Shown here: positions 22,082-29,724 of the stretch, in pieces | How positions within the stretch are numbered: position 1 is the stretch's first letter | How the letters are laid out: the number at the start of each line of letters is the position of its first letter | IMG/VR virus record: IMGVR_UViG_3300031746_000084 | Span: 1-35,961 of that record | Strand: one strand, 5' to 3' | Length of the DNA: 35,961 nucleotides | Source: a virus | The notes under the pieces: model-generated | Database searches by the model: none | The model's input: the letters and a program-made list of their open reading frames with translations, nothing else | Told to the model about the DNA's origin: nothing | Made by a program: the position numbers and the translations under genes

Positions 22082-24904
22082 CTACTCGTTCAGGTCCAGC
22101 CAGGACGTGCCGTTGTACAGCACATGCACAACGCCGTTTGCCGAGACCGCGACGGCCTTGTCCACCGTCGGAGCCGAGGACTTGTAGATGCGCACGTTGC
22201 CCGCGGCATTCAGGTTGATGTTGTTCGCACCGGCCTGAAGGGTCGTCGCGCCCATGTCGATGTAGAGTTCCAGGCCTTCGGCCAGCGGTACGGCCACGCC
22301 ATCGCAGTCCAGGAGCGCCACGGTGATGTCGTTCGCCCCGCCGCCGCAGGTGACATGGTTGGGCACGCCAAAGAACCGGTTGCCGGTCGTCAGGCCGGCC
22401 GCCTTGAGCGTCACGGACTCGTCGAACCGGCACATTCCGGCGTCCACGATCAGGGCTTCCAGCCCGGCGGCCGAAGCCGAGATGTAGGTCGCGTAACTCA
22501 CGCCGCCGCCGTTCGTCGCGCCGTCGGCGACAAGGCGGAGGTTCGTACCCATGCCGGCGCTCGCCCCGGTCCCCGTGAACGTGATGTTCGTCAAGCTCGC
22601 GTTCGCATGGGCCAGAGTGGACGTGCTGGCGGAAATGCTGACCAGCGCAATCCCCGTGGCTCCCACAAACCCGGTGCTCGAAATCTGAACCGGGTTCACC
22701 GCGGCATGTGCCACGTTGGAGGAAATGACGAGGGCCTGAGACGTGATCGCCGCGCCGTTCATCACGATCCCGATTGCATCCCCGGTGGACGCCGCATCGT
22801 ATGCGATGTAGAGGGCGTTGTTCGCGCCCGCCCCGTGCTGGAGAATGCTGATGCCGTGCCCGGCCGCATCGGTGCTGCCGTTCGACATATAGAGGGTTGC
22901 CGCCGCCCCGTTGGCGGTCGTCAAGGCGATGGTCGGGTTCGTCGCCGCAACCGCGCTCGTCACGGTGAGGGCCTGTGCCGTCACCGCCGCGTTGGTCATC
23001 AGGATGCCAATGGCATCCCCGGTCGAAGCCGCATCGAAGGCCAAGTTGATCGCGTTGTTGGCCCCAGCCCCATGCTGAAGGATCGAAAGCCCGTGGCCCG
23101 AGGCGTCCGTGCTGCCGTTGCTCATGTAGAGCGTGGCCGCCGCACCGTTCGCCGAGGTCAGCGACACGTTCGGACTGGTGTGCGCCACGGCCGAAACGAA
23201 CACGAAGCCCTGCGCCCCGGCTGCCGCGTTCGTCATCAGGATGTTGATGGCGTCGCCCGTGTGCGCCCCGCCATAGGCCAGGGAGATCAGGTTGTTCGCC
23301 GCGGTGCCCGTCTCGGTGATTGCCAACCCGTGGCCCGTCGCGCTGGCAGACGTGGACGCGATGTTGATGGCATGGCCGCCCGCCCCGCCTACGGTCGTGA
23401 TGCTGACCGTCGGACTGGTGTTCGCCACGGCGGAAGAAACCACGATGGCCTGAACGCCGACCCCGCCGTTGGCGAGGTTGATGTTCAGGAAGTCGCCCGT
23501 GAACGCCCCGGTCGTGGTCAGGTGCAGCACGTCGCAGGAGTGCGTACCGGCCGCAAGGTCGATAGCAACGACGTGGCCGCTGTTGTGCCCGGTCGTGGCC
23601 GAGATGCCGATGGTAGGTGCGCCGTTGTTCGGCACATCCACGATGTCAATGAGCGCGTCCGTCCGCGTGCCGGCCCCCAGGAGCACCAGAGCGCCGCCAG
23701 CCACGTTGCTGGTCATGTTCACGTTGATCGCATCGCCCGTGCCCGCCCCGCCCCAAGCGATGGCGATGCCGTGGCCGCCAACTGCCGCGGACCCCATGGC
23801 AATGTCGATGCCATTGCCGGCCGTCGCGGTATTGCTGCGCGTGATGTCCAGGAGATCATCGGCGCTCGTCCCGGAACTCGTGAGATCGATGCCACCGTTG
23901 GACAACACGAGGTCGCCGGCCGTGAGCGTCAAAGCCCCGGACCCGAAGGCCGTTCCCTTGATGGTGGTTGAGCCGTCCGCGCCGACCTTGAAGCATTCGG
24001 CGATGCCGGTAGCCGTGCCGAGACAACGGATGAAGTACCCGGACAGCGAAGTGTCGGCGTCCAGGTGCAGGATGTCTCCGGTCGTCACGGTGTCGCCGTC
24101 GATGGTCACGCCGGATGTAGTCGTGGCCGAGGGCGTGATGGTCAGGTTGTTGGAGATCGCCGAGATGCCATAGGTGCCGGTGATCGTGCCGGTCACGGCC
24201 AGATCGCCCGCGATGGCCGTGTTGCCCGTCGCCGCCGCCACGGTGAACTTGTTGTACCCCGCGCCGAACCCGATGGCCCCGGCGACTTGCAGACCGGCCG
24301 CAATGAGGGTCGCGCCCGTCGCGCCCGTAACGGTGAACAGGTTGGTGCTGATGGCGATGTCGCCCGTGCCGACCAGCGAGCCGGCCCCGTAGTTGACCCC
24401 CACCGCCACGACCGCGCCGACCGCGCTGACCGTGAAGGCGTTGGCCGTACCGGCCTTGAGCGTACCGGACGCATCGAAGTTGCCCGTGAGGGCCAATTCG
24501 CCGCCAGCCGGAATAACCGTGATGTTCGCGCCGGCCGAAGTCCCGATGCGGATGTCGTTCGCGCCTTCCTGCCAGAACGTGAAGTAGTCCGTCGCGCCGC
24601 CCACCCCAAAGGCGTTGGCCTCCGTGGTCGCGCCGTCGATGGTCTTGCCCACGTCGAACGAGGCGTCCAGAGAACCGGCAGCCGCAACCAGAGAGGACCA
24701 GACCGCCGTGGCCTTGGTGCCGGTGTTGCGGTACTGCGCGCCGCCGGCGGTCGTGATGTCCAGCCAGAGCGCGCCCGGTGCCCAGCCCTCGACGGCCGGG
24801 GCCGCGCCAGTGCCCGCGCCGAACACGATGCCTTCCGTGGTCTTGAAGAACTGCAGGGGCTTTGCGAAAATCCCCGTGCGCTGAAGTACGTTCTGGATTC
24901 CCAT
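22082..24904 (-). CDS. Large fibre/appendage protein with 79-aa tandem repeats (940 aa)
   Basis: The N-terminus (MGIQNVLQRTGIFAKPLQFF, then TTEGIVFGAGTGAAPA) precedes a predicted beta-rich shaft of short Gly/Ala/Thr strands. Residues about 405-720 consist of tandem 79-aa units sharing STGDAIGILMTNAA, then TLYMSNGSTDASGHGLSI, then LQHGAGANNAI. The C-terminus (GGANDITVALLDCDGVAVPL; VVHVLYNGTSWLDLNE) is a compact globular end. The repeat and low charge suggest a long trimeric beta-structured fibre. It sits between the head-tail adaptor and a strong terminator, unusually far upstream of the other fibre genes. No enzymatic motif was seen. Confidence 0.75.
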   Translation of the reverse strand: MGIQNVLQRTGIFAKPLQFFKTTEGIVFGAGTGAAPAVEGWAPGALWLDITTAGGAQYRNTGTKATAVWSSLVAAAGSLDASFDVGKTIDGATTEANAFGVGGATDYFTFWQEGANDIRIGTSAGANITVIPAGGELALTGNFDASGTLKAGTANAFTVSAVGAVVAVGVNYGAGSLVGTGDIAISTNLFTVTGATGATLIAAGLQVAGAIGFGAGYNKFTVAAATGNTAIAGDLAVTGTITGTYGISAISNNLTITPSATTTSGVTIDGDTVTTGDILHLDADTSLSGYFIRCLGTATGIAECFKVGADGSTTIKGTAFGSGALTLTAGDLVLSNGGIDLTSSGTSADDLLDITRSNTATAGNGIDIAMGSAAVGGHGIAIAWGGAGTGDAINVNMTSNVAGGALVLLGAGTRTDALIDIVDVPNNGAPTIGISATTGHNSGHVVAIDLAAGTHSCDVLHLTTTGAFTGDFLNINLANGGVGVQAIVVSSAVANTSPTVSITTVGGAGGHAINIASTSASATGHGLAITETGTAANNLISLAYGGAHTGDAINILMTNAAAGAQGFVFVSAVAHTSPNVSLTSANGAAATLYMSNGSTDASGHGLSILQHGAGANNAINLAFDAASTGDAIGILMTNAAVTAQALTVTSAVAATNPTIALTTANGAAATLYMSNGSTDAAGHGISILQHGAGANNALYIAYDAASTGDAIGIVMNGAAITSQALVISSNVAHAAVNPVQISSTGFVGATGIALVSISASTSTLAHANASLTNITFTGTGASAGMGTNLRLVADGATNGGGVSYATYISASAAGLEALIVDAGMCRFDESVTLKAAGLTTGNRFFGVPNHVTCGGGANDITVALLDCDGVAVPLAEGLELYIDMGATTLQAGANNINLNAAGNVRIYKSSAPTVDKAVAVSANGVVHVLYNGTSWLDLNE
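22743..23690 (-). repeat. Degenerate 237-bp tandem repeats within the fibre gene
   Basis: Unit boundaries fall at about 22743, 22980, 23217 and 23454, each 237 bases (79 codons) apart, with a fourth more diverged unit following. Units share the antisense core of ATCCCCGGT...GCCGCATCG, then GCGTTGTT, then GTGCTGCCGTT. The period is an exact number of codons, and the units have drifted, indicating old duplication under protein selection. Confidence 0.75.
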
Positions 24905-24957
24905 TGTAGCACCCTCCTACCATCCCACGGATTGCCGATCCTACGTCGGGTCCGCTG

Positions 24958-25707
24958 CTACGATGGCAAACTTCCATTGTAAGTGGCGTAATGGTCGTTG
25001 GCTTGAAGTGGATCAAACCTCCCCGTTGCGCCTTGAACCGCCTGCCCGATGTAGGGCGGGCTGTTCGCGGCATCGGCCCGGAGCGCCTGCTCCAGAAACA
25101 TCCGATACCGTTGCTCATGCAGACCTATGCGGTCGAGCTTCGCTTCGGCCGCCGCCAAGCAAGCCTCCAGGATCGCGTTTCTACTGGCCACCCCGCCCGC
25201 CGGATACGGATAACTCGCGGAAAGCGCGTCGCGGTCCAGCCTGTACCGATACGTCATGGTATAGGCCGTACTCGGCGGCGGATACCAGATCACCTGATAG
25301 CGCGTCCCGGTCGCCCCGGTCTGTGTCTTGGCTTCAATCGCAAACCACTGCATCGTCCCGCTGCCGCTTGACTGCGACAGCAACTCGTAGATTCGCTCCG
25401 GGCTTGTCCGTTGCACCGGAGCGTAGCCAATGTTGGCCGCGTACTCGAACGTGTCGCCGATCAATTCCAGAAAGTTGTCCGGCAGGTCCTGGTCGTAGTC
25501 AGCCGCCACCGTCAGGATGGTGGTCTTGACCCGCAGCCAGTTCCAGGTCTTCTCGCCATAGAAACGACTCGTGCCTTCGTTAAGGCAACGGTCGATGATG
25601 TTGCCTTCTTCCACGCTCCAGTTGCCTGCCGTCCGGCTGTAGCCCAACAGGTCCGCAATCTCTATGCGGAGTTCCGTCCTGGTCAGCGCGAGTGTAGAGT
25701 CAGCCAT
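24958..25707 (-). CDS. Head-tail adaptor (T7 gp11 / P22 gp4-like) (249 aa)
   Basis: The protein starts with a helical stretch (LTRTELRIEIADLLGYSR) and continues IIDRCLNEGTSRFYGEKTWNWL. The central beta part carries DLPDNFLELIGDTFEYAANIGY, then RYQVIWYPPPSTAYTMTYRY, and the C-terminus is helical (AILEACLAAAEAKLDRIG; RYRMFLEQALRAD). This helix-sandwich-helix order and size match the ring that joins the portal to the tail in podoviruses. It is encoded after the capsid genes and before fibre and nozzle. ATG 25707 follows a GTAGG site. Family is inferred from pattern and location. Confidence 0.7.
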   Translation of the reverse strand: MADSTLALTRTELRIEIADLLGYSRTAGNWSVEEGNIIDRCLNEGTSRFYGEKTWNWLRVKTTILTVAADYDQDLPDNFLELIGDTFEYAANIGYAPVQRTSPERIYELLSQSSGSGTMQWFAIEAKTQTGATGTRYQVIWYPPPSTAYTMTYRYRLDRDALSASYPYPAGGVASRNAILEACLAAAEAKLDRIGLHEQRYRMFLEQALRADAANSPPYIGQAVQGATGRFDPLQANDHYATYNGSLPS

Positions 25708-25712
25708 GTCGC

Positions 25713-26006
25713 CTACTTCGCCGGTTTCTTCTCAGGTTCCTTCTTCTGCTCCGGGACCACGCGGGGATCGATGTCCGGCGGCATCTTCAGATGATCCCTG
25801 ATCTTCTGCACCTGCTCCGCCTGAAGCACCAGCATGGCGAGTTCCAGCCGCGTGAATATCCCCTGGTTGGAGATGTTCCGCATGAGTTCCTCGGCACGCT
25901 CGACATACTTGACGATGTGCCAGGGTATCCGCTCCTTCAGGGTCCCGTCCGTGCCGTCGCTCATCTTCAGGGCGCGCCGGATCATCCTGTCGTGTTCATG
26001 CTGCAT
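25713..26006 (-). CDS. Small charged hypothetical protein in the head-neck block (97 aa)
   Basis: ATG 26006 has GGGGGAG just upstream, so it is preferred over the longer frame, whose first 32 codons cover an RNA hairpin. The product is basic and helical (MQHEHDRMIRRALKM; HIVKYVERAEELMRNISN; RLELAMLVLQAEQVQKI) with a Lys/Pro/Glu-rich tail ending EKKPAK. It ends five bases before the adaptor gene and may be a small neck or assembly factor. Unassigned. Confidence 0.65.
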   Translation of the reverse strand: MQHEHDRMIRRALKMSDGTDGTLKERIPWHIVKYVERAEELMRNISNQGIFTRLELAMLVLQAEQVQKIRDHLKMPPDIDPRVVPEQKKEPEKKPAK

Positions 26007-26029
26007 GGTCTCCCCCTTCGTCGTTCGCC

Positions 26030-26064
26030 AGGGGAGTGGGGCACAAAATGCCCCCGGCTCCCCT
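26030..26064 (-). promoter_or_regulatory. Compound GC-rich RNA hairpin between decoration gene and next ORF
   Basis: The minus-strand transcript has an outer 7-bp stem, AGGGGAG/CTCCCCT, enclosing an inner 6-bp stem, GGGGCA/TGCCCC with a TTTTG loop. It has 13 paired positions in all and starts 16 bases after the decoration gene stop. There is no T-tract, so it is more likely an mRNA 3'-end stabiliser or processing site than a terminator. Confidence 0.55.
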
Positions 26065-26080
26065 TTGGTTTCCAGCATCT

Positions 26081-26797
26081 CTACTTCGCCCAGGCGTAGC
26101 ACCAGCAGTAGTCGGGCGTCAGAGTCGGCGTCCCGCCGGCGTTGCTGATGCAGAGCGTCGGGGCCATGACCACGTTCGGGATATCCGCCACGGTCGTGGT
26201 CTTGACCTTCTCCACGCCGTTCACGTAGTACGTGATCGACTTCAGTTCATCGATCACGAACGAAAGCTCGACCATGGTGTCGTCCGCGAGGTCCGCGGTC
26301 GTATCGTTGCTCTCGTTCGTCCCCGCCTTGTCGTTGACCGCGAGAATGCTCACGGCCCCGTTGGCATAGAAGCCAACGCGGCTGTTCTGCGGGGTCTGGC
26401 TCGGAGTCGTGGCGCTTGCCGTCAGCCCGAACCAGTACGTCACCTTGTCGGCATCCGAGACCTTGAGTTGCGTACCGAAGGAGATCATGCGGCCGGCAAT
26501 CGGCGTGAAAGCCGCGAACCGCCGCATGTAGCCCTCGTCGTTGTCGTCCGTGTGCGGCGTCAGCGTGACCGCTCCGTCGGCGAGCGCGGCATCCACGATG
26601 GTGCCGTTGCCGCTGGAGAACACCACATTCCAACCCGCCACGAGGTTCGCGCCCGCCGAAGAGCCCACTACGTGCGACGCCTCGAAGTGATCGAAGAAGC
26701 CCATGCCCCGCGCCTGACGCGGAGCCAAAAGTCCGAGTGTGCCAAGGGGAATCGCGTTCCACGCCGGGTCCCCGTAGCTCCCAATGAGATTCGCCAT
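26081..26797 (-). CDS. Lectin-like (jelly-roll) capsid decoration or structural protein (238 aa)
   Basis: The sequence has the strand pattern of concanavalin-like domains in phage structural proteins: FFDHFEASHV, AGWNVVFSSGNGTIVD, RMISFGTQLKVSD, TYWFGLTASATTP, FYANGAVSILAVNDKAG and VELSFVIDELKSITYYVNG. AAGGAGA precedes ATG 26797. It directly follows the major capsid protein gene, so a head decoration or vertex protein is the best guess. Ligand unknown. Confidence 0.65.
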   Translation of the reverse strand: MANLIGSYGDPAWNAIPLGTLGLLAPRQARGMGFFDHFEASHVVGSSAGANLVAGWNVVFSSGNGTIVDAALADGAVTLTPHTDDNDEGYMRRFAAFTPIAGRMISFGTQLKVSDADKVTYWFGLTASATTPSQTPQNSRVGFYANGAVSILAVNDKAGTNESNDTTADLADDTMVELSFVIDELKSITYYVNGVEKVKTTTVADIPNVVMAPTLCISNAGGTPTLTPDYCWCYAWAK

Positions 26798-26857
26798 GTC
26801 CGTTCTCCTTTCCTTGTCGTTCAGTTCATGCCCCAGGACGCCCTATCCCCTAAAGCC

Positions 26858-27943
26858 CTAGTCAGACATCGGGTCCGACTTGGCGATAAGGGTCTGACGC
26901 CGCCGGTTGTGCATGACGATGTTGGCGCTGCGTTCCTTGTACCGCTCGAACACGCCGGGCTGCGCCTGAATCTCCCGGTAGGTCTGGTCCACGTCCGCGC
27001 CGGAAAGCCCGACAACGGCAATGTCGCTCCAGTCCAGTATCATCACCGGATCGCTGGTGCTGTGGTTGGCCGTGAGGTACGGCACTTCGATCACCGGCAG
27101 GTTCCAGAACATCACCTGCCCGTTGTTCAGAACCAGGTCCTTGCGGACCACGCCGTCGCTCTTGGCTTCCAGGAGCCGGTACAGAGCGCTCCACGTGTCG
27201 TAGGTCGTATCGATCTCCAGGTTCCGGTTGTCCGAAGCATCGCCCTTGATCGGCTTGTTGGGAATGCCCATGAAGCCCGTCAGGTTGATCGCGTCGAACA
27301 TCTTGGCCACGAGGTCAGCATCGTCCACCGTGGTGTACTGCGCGGTGTAGTGCTTCAGCCGCGTATACGTGGTAGCGGACAGCCCGGCCGGGCCGCTCGT
27401 GAAGCTGGCATGGTTCCCGCCGTAGAAGCCCGTGGTGGCGTTGTAGGCCAGCCAATACTTCAGGAATCCGAACGGCGTCTTGTCGTCCGTCGAACCGCTG
27501 GGGCCGTCCCAGACGTTCGCTTCCACGAGGTTCACGAACCCGATCTCCATCTGGTACTCCTTGGTGCCGATGAAGTCGAATATCGCGTTCTCATCGCTGT
27601 TCACCAGGGCTTGCTTGCGGTCATAGACCGCGCCGGTGCGCAGGAACCGCCAGCCGACCTGGCCCGCAATCGTGCCGTCGGTCTGGTTGAAGTTCCCCGG
27701 CTCGAAGAAGCCGATGTTCCGGGCGTTGTCGTCCCCGGCCGTGATGTAGTTGACCGGGTAGTACAGCCCGCCGCGAATCTTGCGGTTGCGCCATTCGGGG
27801 CCGTCGCCGCCCATCTTCAGGAGCTTCTGCGCCGCGTGATAGCGCCGCAGGTCCGTTGCGATGTCGTTCAGCTTGTCCTTGCGAATCGCGGGCAAGGTGC
27901 TGTTCACCAGGTCTGTGAAACTCTGTGCAGTCCAGGTCGCCAT
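26858..27943 (-). CDS. Major capsid protein (361 aa)
   Basis: Position after the acidic scaffold gene, size, and content fit a HK97-fold major capsid protein of the short-tailed-phage type. It has an N-terminal helix (SFTDLVNSTLPAIRKDKLND), then YYPVNYITAGDDNARNIGFF, a central P-domain-like region (VNLVEANVWDGPSG; GFYGGNHASFTSGP) and a C-terminal segment (VMILDWSDIAVVGLSG; QAQPGVFERYKERSANIVM). It follows the scaffold stop by 18 bases with AAAGGA upstream of ATG 27943. No delta-domain protease motif is present. The exact family is not determined here. Confidence 0.8.
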   Translation of the reverse strand: MATWTAQSFTDLVNSTLPAIRKDKLNDIATDLRRYHAAQKLLKMGGDGPEWRNRKIRGGLYYPVNYITAGDDNARNIGFFEPGNFNQTDGTIAGQVGWRFLRTGAVYDRKQALVNSDENAIFDFIGTKEYQMEIGFVNLVEANVWDGPSGSTDDKTPFGFLKYWLAYNATTGFYGGNHASFTSGPAGLSATTYTRLKHYTAQYTTVDDADLVAKMFDAINLTGFMGIPNKPIKGDASDNRNLEIDTTYDTWSALYRLLEAKSDGVVRKDLVLNNGQVMFWNLPVIEVPYLTANHSTSDPVMILDWSDIAVVGLSGADVDQTYREIQAQPGVFERYKERSANIVMHNRRRQTLIAKSDPMSD

Positions 27944-27961
27944 GACGAGTCCTTTCTAGCT

Positions 27962-28918
27962 TCAGGAACCGCCGCCTATCGCTTCTCTCATGCGAGACAG
28001 GCCCGCCCGAATCTTGCCCAGGGCCGTTTCCTTATCGGTGATGGGTTCACCGCCCTGCGGGTTTCCGGGTTGCCTGACCTTGCTTCGCGCATCGGCCGCC
28101 GCTCCCTTGCGTGCGTTTGAAATGGTCTTGAACTTGTCCGGGAACGTGATCCCGGCGGATTCCTTGAGGCTGGAAAAGACCGCTTGGGCCAAATCCTGCC
28201 CGTTCCGCCTGGACTGTTTCCCGTACACCATAGCGGTTGTGTGCAACCGCTGCCTGTTCTTCTCCTGCTCCGGCGTCATGTTCTCCGCCGCTCCGAACAC
28301 GTCCTTCCAGTCGTCTCCGAGGCCGTCCACCGCCTTGTCGAAACGCGCTTCGTAGTCGCGCTCGATCATGGCGTTCAACCGGCTTTCCAGCCCGCCTACC
28401 CTGGTCTGTTCGATCTCGGAAAGTCTCGCCTGGAGGGCTTCGATCTGCCCCCTGGCTGCCTTGCCGAACTCGACCATCTCGGCCCCGTAGCTGTCCGCCG
28501 AGATTTCCGGCCACTTTACGGCCTCCTGCTGCTTCCCCTGTTCGGCGCGTTGCTGCTCAGTCGCCGGAACTTCTCGGCGCTGTCCGTTCCCGTCGCGTTG
28601 CGCGGCAAAATCTTCGCGCATCCTATCGACGAGGGCAATGTGCCGCCCCAGGGCCGCATCGGAACCGAACGCGAGGGCGTCTTCTTCACTGACGCCCGCC
28701 GCTCCGGCGGCAATCAGTAACCTGTACGAGATCGTCGGGGCCGCCGCCGGCTGCCCCGCCTCGCCGCCTTCCTGACCTCCGGCGGAATCTTCATCGCCGG
28801 ATTCTGATACTTTTGGTTGCGCTTCTGGCGACCCCGCGCCGGCCGCTTCTCCCGCAGCCGCGCCAGCCGCCTCCTCGTTCCCGCCCCCGCCGCCTTCTTC
28901 TACCTGTTCATCCGGCAT
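27962..28918 (-). CDS. Scaffolding protein (318 aa)
   Basis: Strongly acidic, low-complexity N-terminus (MPDEQVEEGGGGGNEEA; DEDSAGGQEGGEAG), a Gln/Glu-rich centre (TEQQRAEQGKQQEAVKW), a coiled-coil helix (ARGQIEALQARLSEIEQTR) and a Lys/Arg-rich helical C-terminus (KIRAGLSRMREAIGG). This polarity and basic C-terminus are typical of phage scaffolds that bind the capsid shell, and it lies immediately before the major capsid gene. It lacks a protease signature. AGGGAG precedes ATG 28918. Confidence 0.75.
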   Translation of the reverse strand: MPDEQVEEGGGGGNEEAAGAAAGEAAGAGSPEAQPKVSESGDEDSAGGQEGGEAGQPAAAPTISYRLLIAAGAAGVSEEDALAFGSDAALGRHIALVDRMREDFAAQRDGNGQRREVPATEQQRAEQGKQQEAVKWPEISADSYGAEMVEFGKAARGQIEALQARLSEIEQTRVGGLESRLNAMIERDYEARFDKAVDGLGDDWKDVFGAAENMTPEQEKNRQRLHTTAMVYGKQSRRNGQDLAQAVFSSLKESAGITFPDKFKTISNARKGAAADARSKVRQPGNPQGGEPITDKETALGKIRAGLSRMREAIGGGS

Positions 28919-28928
28919 GTTGGTCTCC

Positions 28929-29186
28929 CTACATGTAGTCCTTGGTGTTCTCTAGTCCACTGCCGCGCTCCATGCGCCGGCGGCGTTTCAGCGCGGACCC
29001 CAGGTCTCCGCGCCAGACCAATTCGCCGCCGAACGCCCGGCTGCCGTCTCTCAATTGCTCCCCACGCTGCGCGATATGATCCGGGGCATTGCCGCCGTGC
29101 TGATGCCGCAGCGTCTTCATGGCTTCCTGCGCTCTGCGCGGATCAACCCCCATGGCCCGGCTTACGACTTCTCCGTCCCCGGACAT
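28929..29186 (-). CDS. Small basic hypothetical protein in the head block (85 aa)
   Basis: AGGAG five bases before ATG 29186 fixes the start; the 74 codons further upstream in the frame only shadow the lectin-like gene. The product (MSGDGEVVSRAMGVDPRRA; RHQHGGNAPDHIAQR; LGSALKRRRRMERGSG) is basic with an RRRR patch. It may contact DNA or the portal, but no family is recognised. It is tightly packed between the lectin-like protein and the scaffold. Confidence 0.65.
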   Translation of the reverse strand: MSGDGEVVSRAMGVDPRRAQEAMKTLRHQHGGNAPDHIAQRGEQLRDGSRAFGGELVWRGDLGSALKRRRRMERGSGLENTKDYM

Positions 29187-29194
29187 CGACACTC

Positions 29195-29716
29195 CTACGA
29201 AATCGTCGGCGTGTTGAAGACGCCGAACAAATGATCGATGCGGATGTCGGCGAGCGCATTGGTCTCGCCGTCGAACGCCACGCCGACGCACATGTAAAGC
29301 AGGCCGGACCCCAGGTTCCAGCCGTTCCCCGTGATGTAGTTGTCCGCGAAGTTGGCGCTCTCGACGTTCCAGCCGGTCGTGGCCAGGCCGGTGTCGGCGA
29401 ACCGCCATTCCAGCAGATGGCTCGCGCTCGTGCCAAGCCGCAGGAAGGCATAGGCGATGTTCGTCACGCTCGACACATTGATGACCATGCCGATGCGGTC
29501 GAGCACGCCGAAGTCATGCAGCCGGTAGAGCGAAGCCGGCTCCACGGTCCAGGTGCGCGTCACCGCCCCGAAGATCGTGTTGGCGTCGCCATTCACCTTG
29601 TCAAACTCCATGCTCCGCGGCGACATGAAGGTCACGGAGGTCTCAAGCTCGACCCCCGTGGTGTCGGTGTTGAGGGCCGCGAAATCCGAATCCCAGGCGT
29701 CGAATTTCCAGTGCAT
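29195..29716 (-). CDS. Lectin-like structural protein next to the portal (173 aa)
   Basis: Beta-rich with aromatic positions spaced as in a jelly-roll: MHWKFDAWDSDFAAL, ETSVTFMSPRSMEF, RIGMVINVSSVTNIAY, HLLEWRFADTGLATTGW and LLYMCVGVAFDGETN. GGGGGAA precedes ATG 29716, eight bases after the portal stop. A small virion decoration protein is the likely role. It is shorter than, but similar in pattern to, the 238-aa protein after the capsid gene; common ancestry is possible but not proven by eye. Confidence 0.6.
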   Translation of the reverse strand: MHWKFDAWDSDFAALNTDTTGVELETSVTFMSPRSMEFDKVNGDANTIFGAVTRTWTVEPASLYRLHDFGVLDRIGMVINVSSVTNIAYAFLRLGTSASHLLEWRFADTGLATTGWNVESANFADNYITGNGWNLGSGLLYMCVGVAFDGETNALADIRIDHLFGVFNTPTIS

Positions 29717-29724
29717 GATTCCCC

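Noticed and set aside
22007-23971. 654-codon plus-strand open frame opposite the repeat fibre gene
   Set aside because: Its product is Arg/Gly/His-rich with no domain, it mirrors the codon pattern of the minus-strand fibre gene, and GC-rich sequence with few stops explains its length.
26036-28120. 694-codon plus-strand frame opposite the capsid genes
   Set aside because: Runs antisense to the confidently identified major capsid and decoration genes; Val/Arg-rich composition typical of an antisense shadow.
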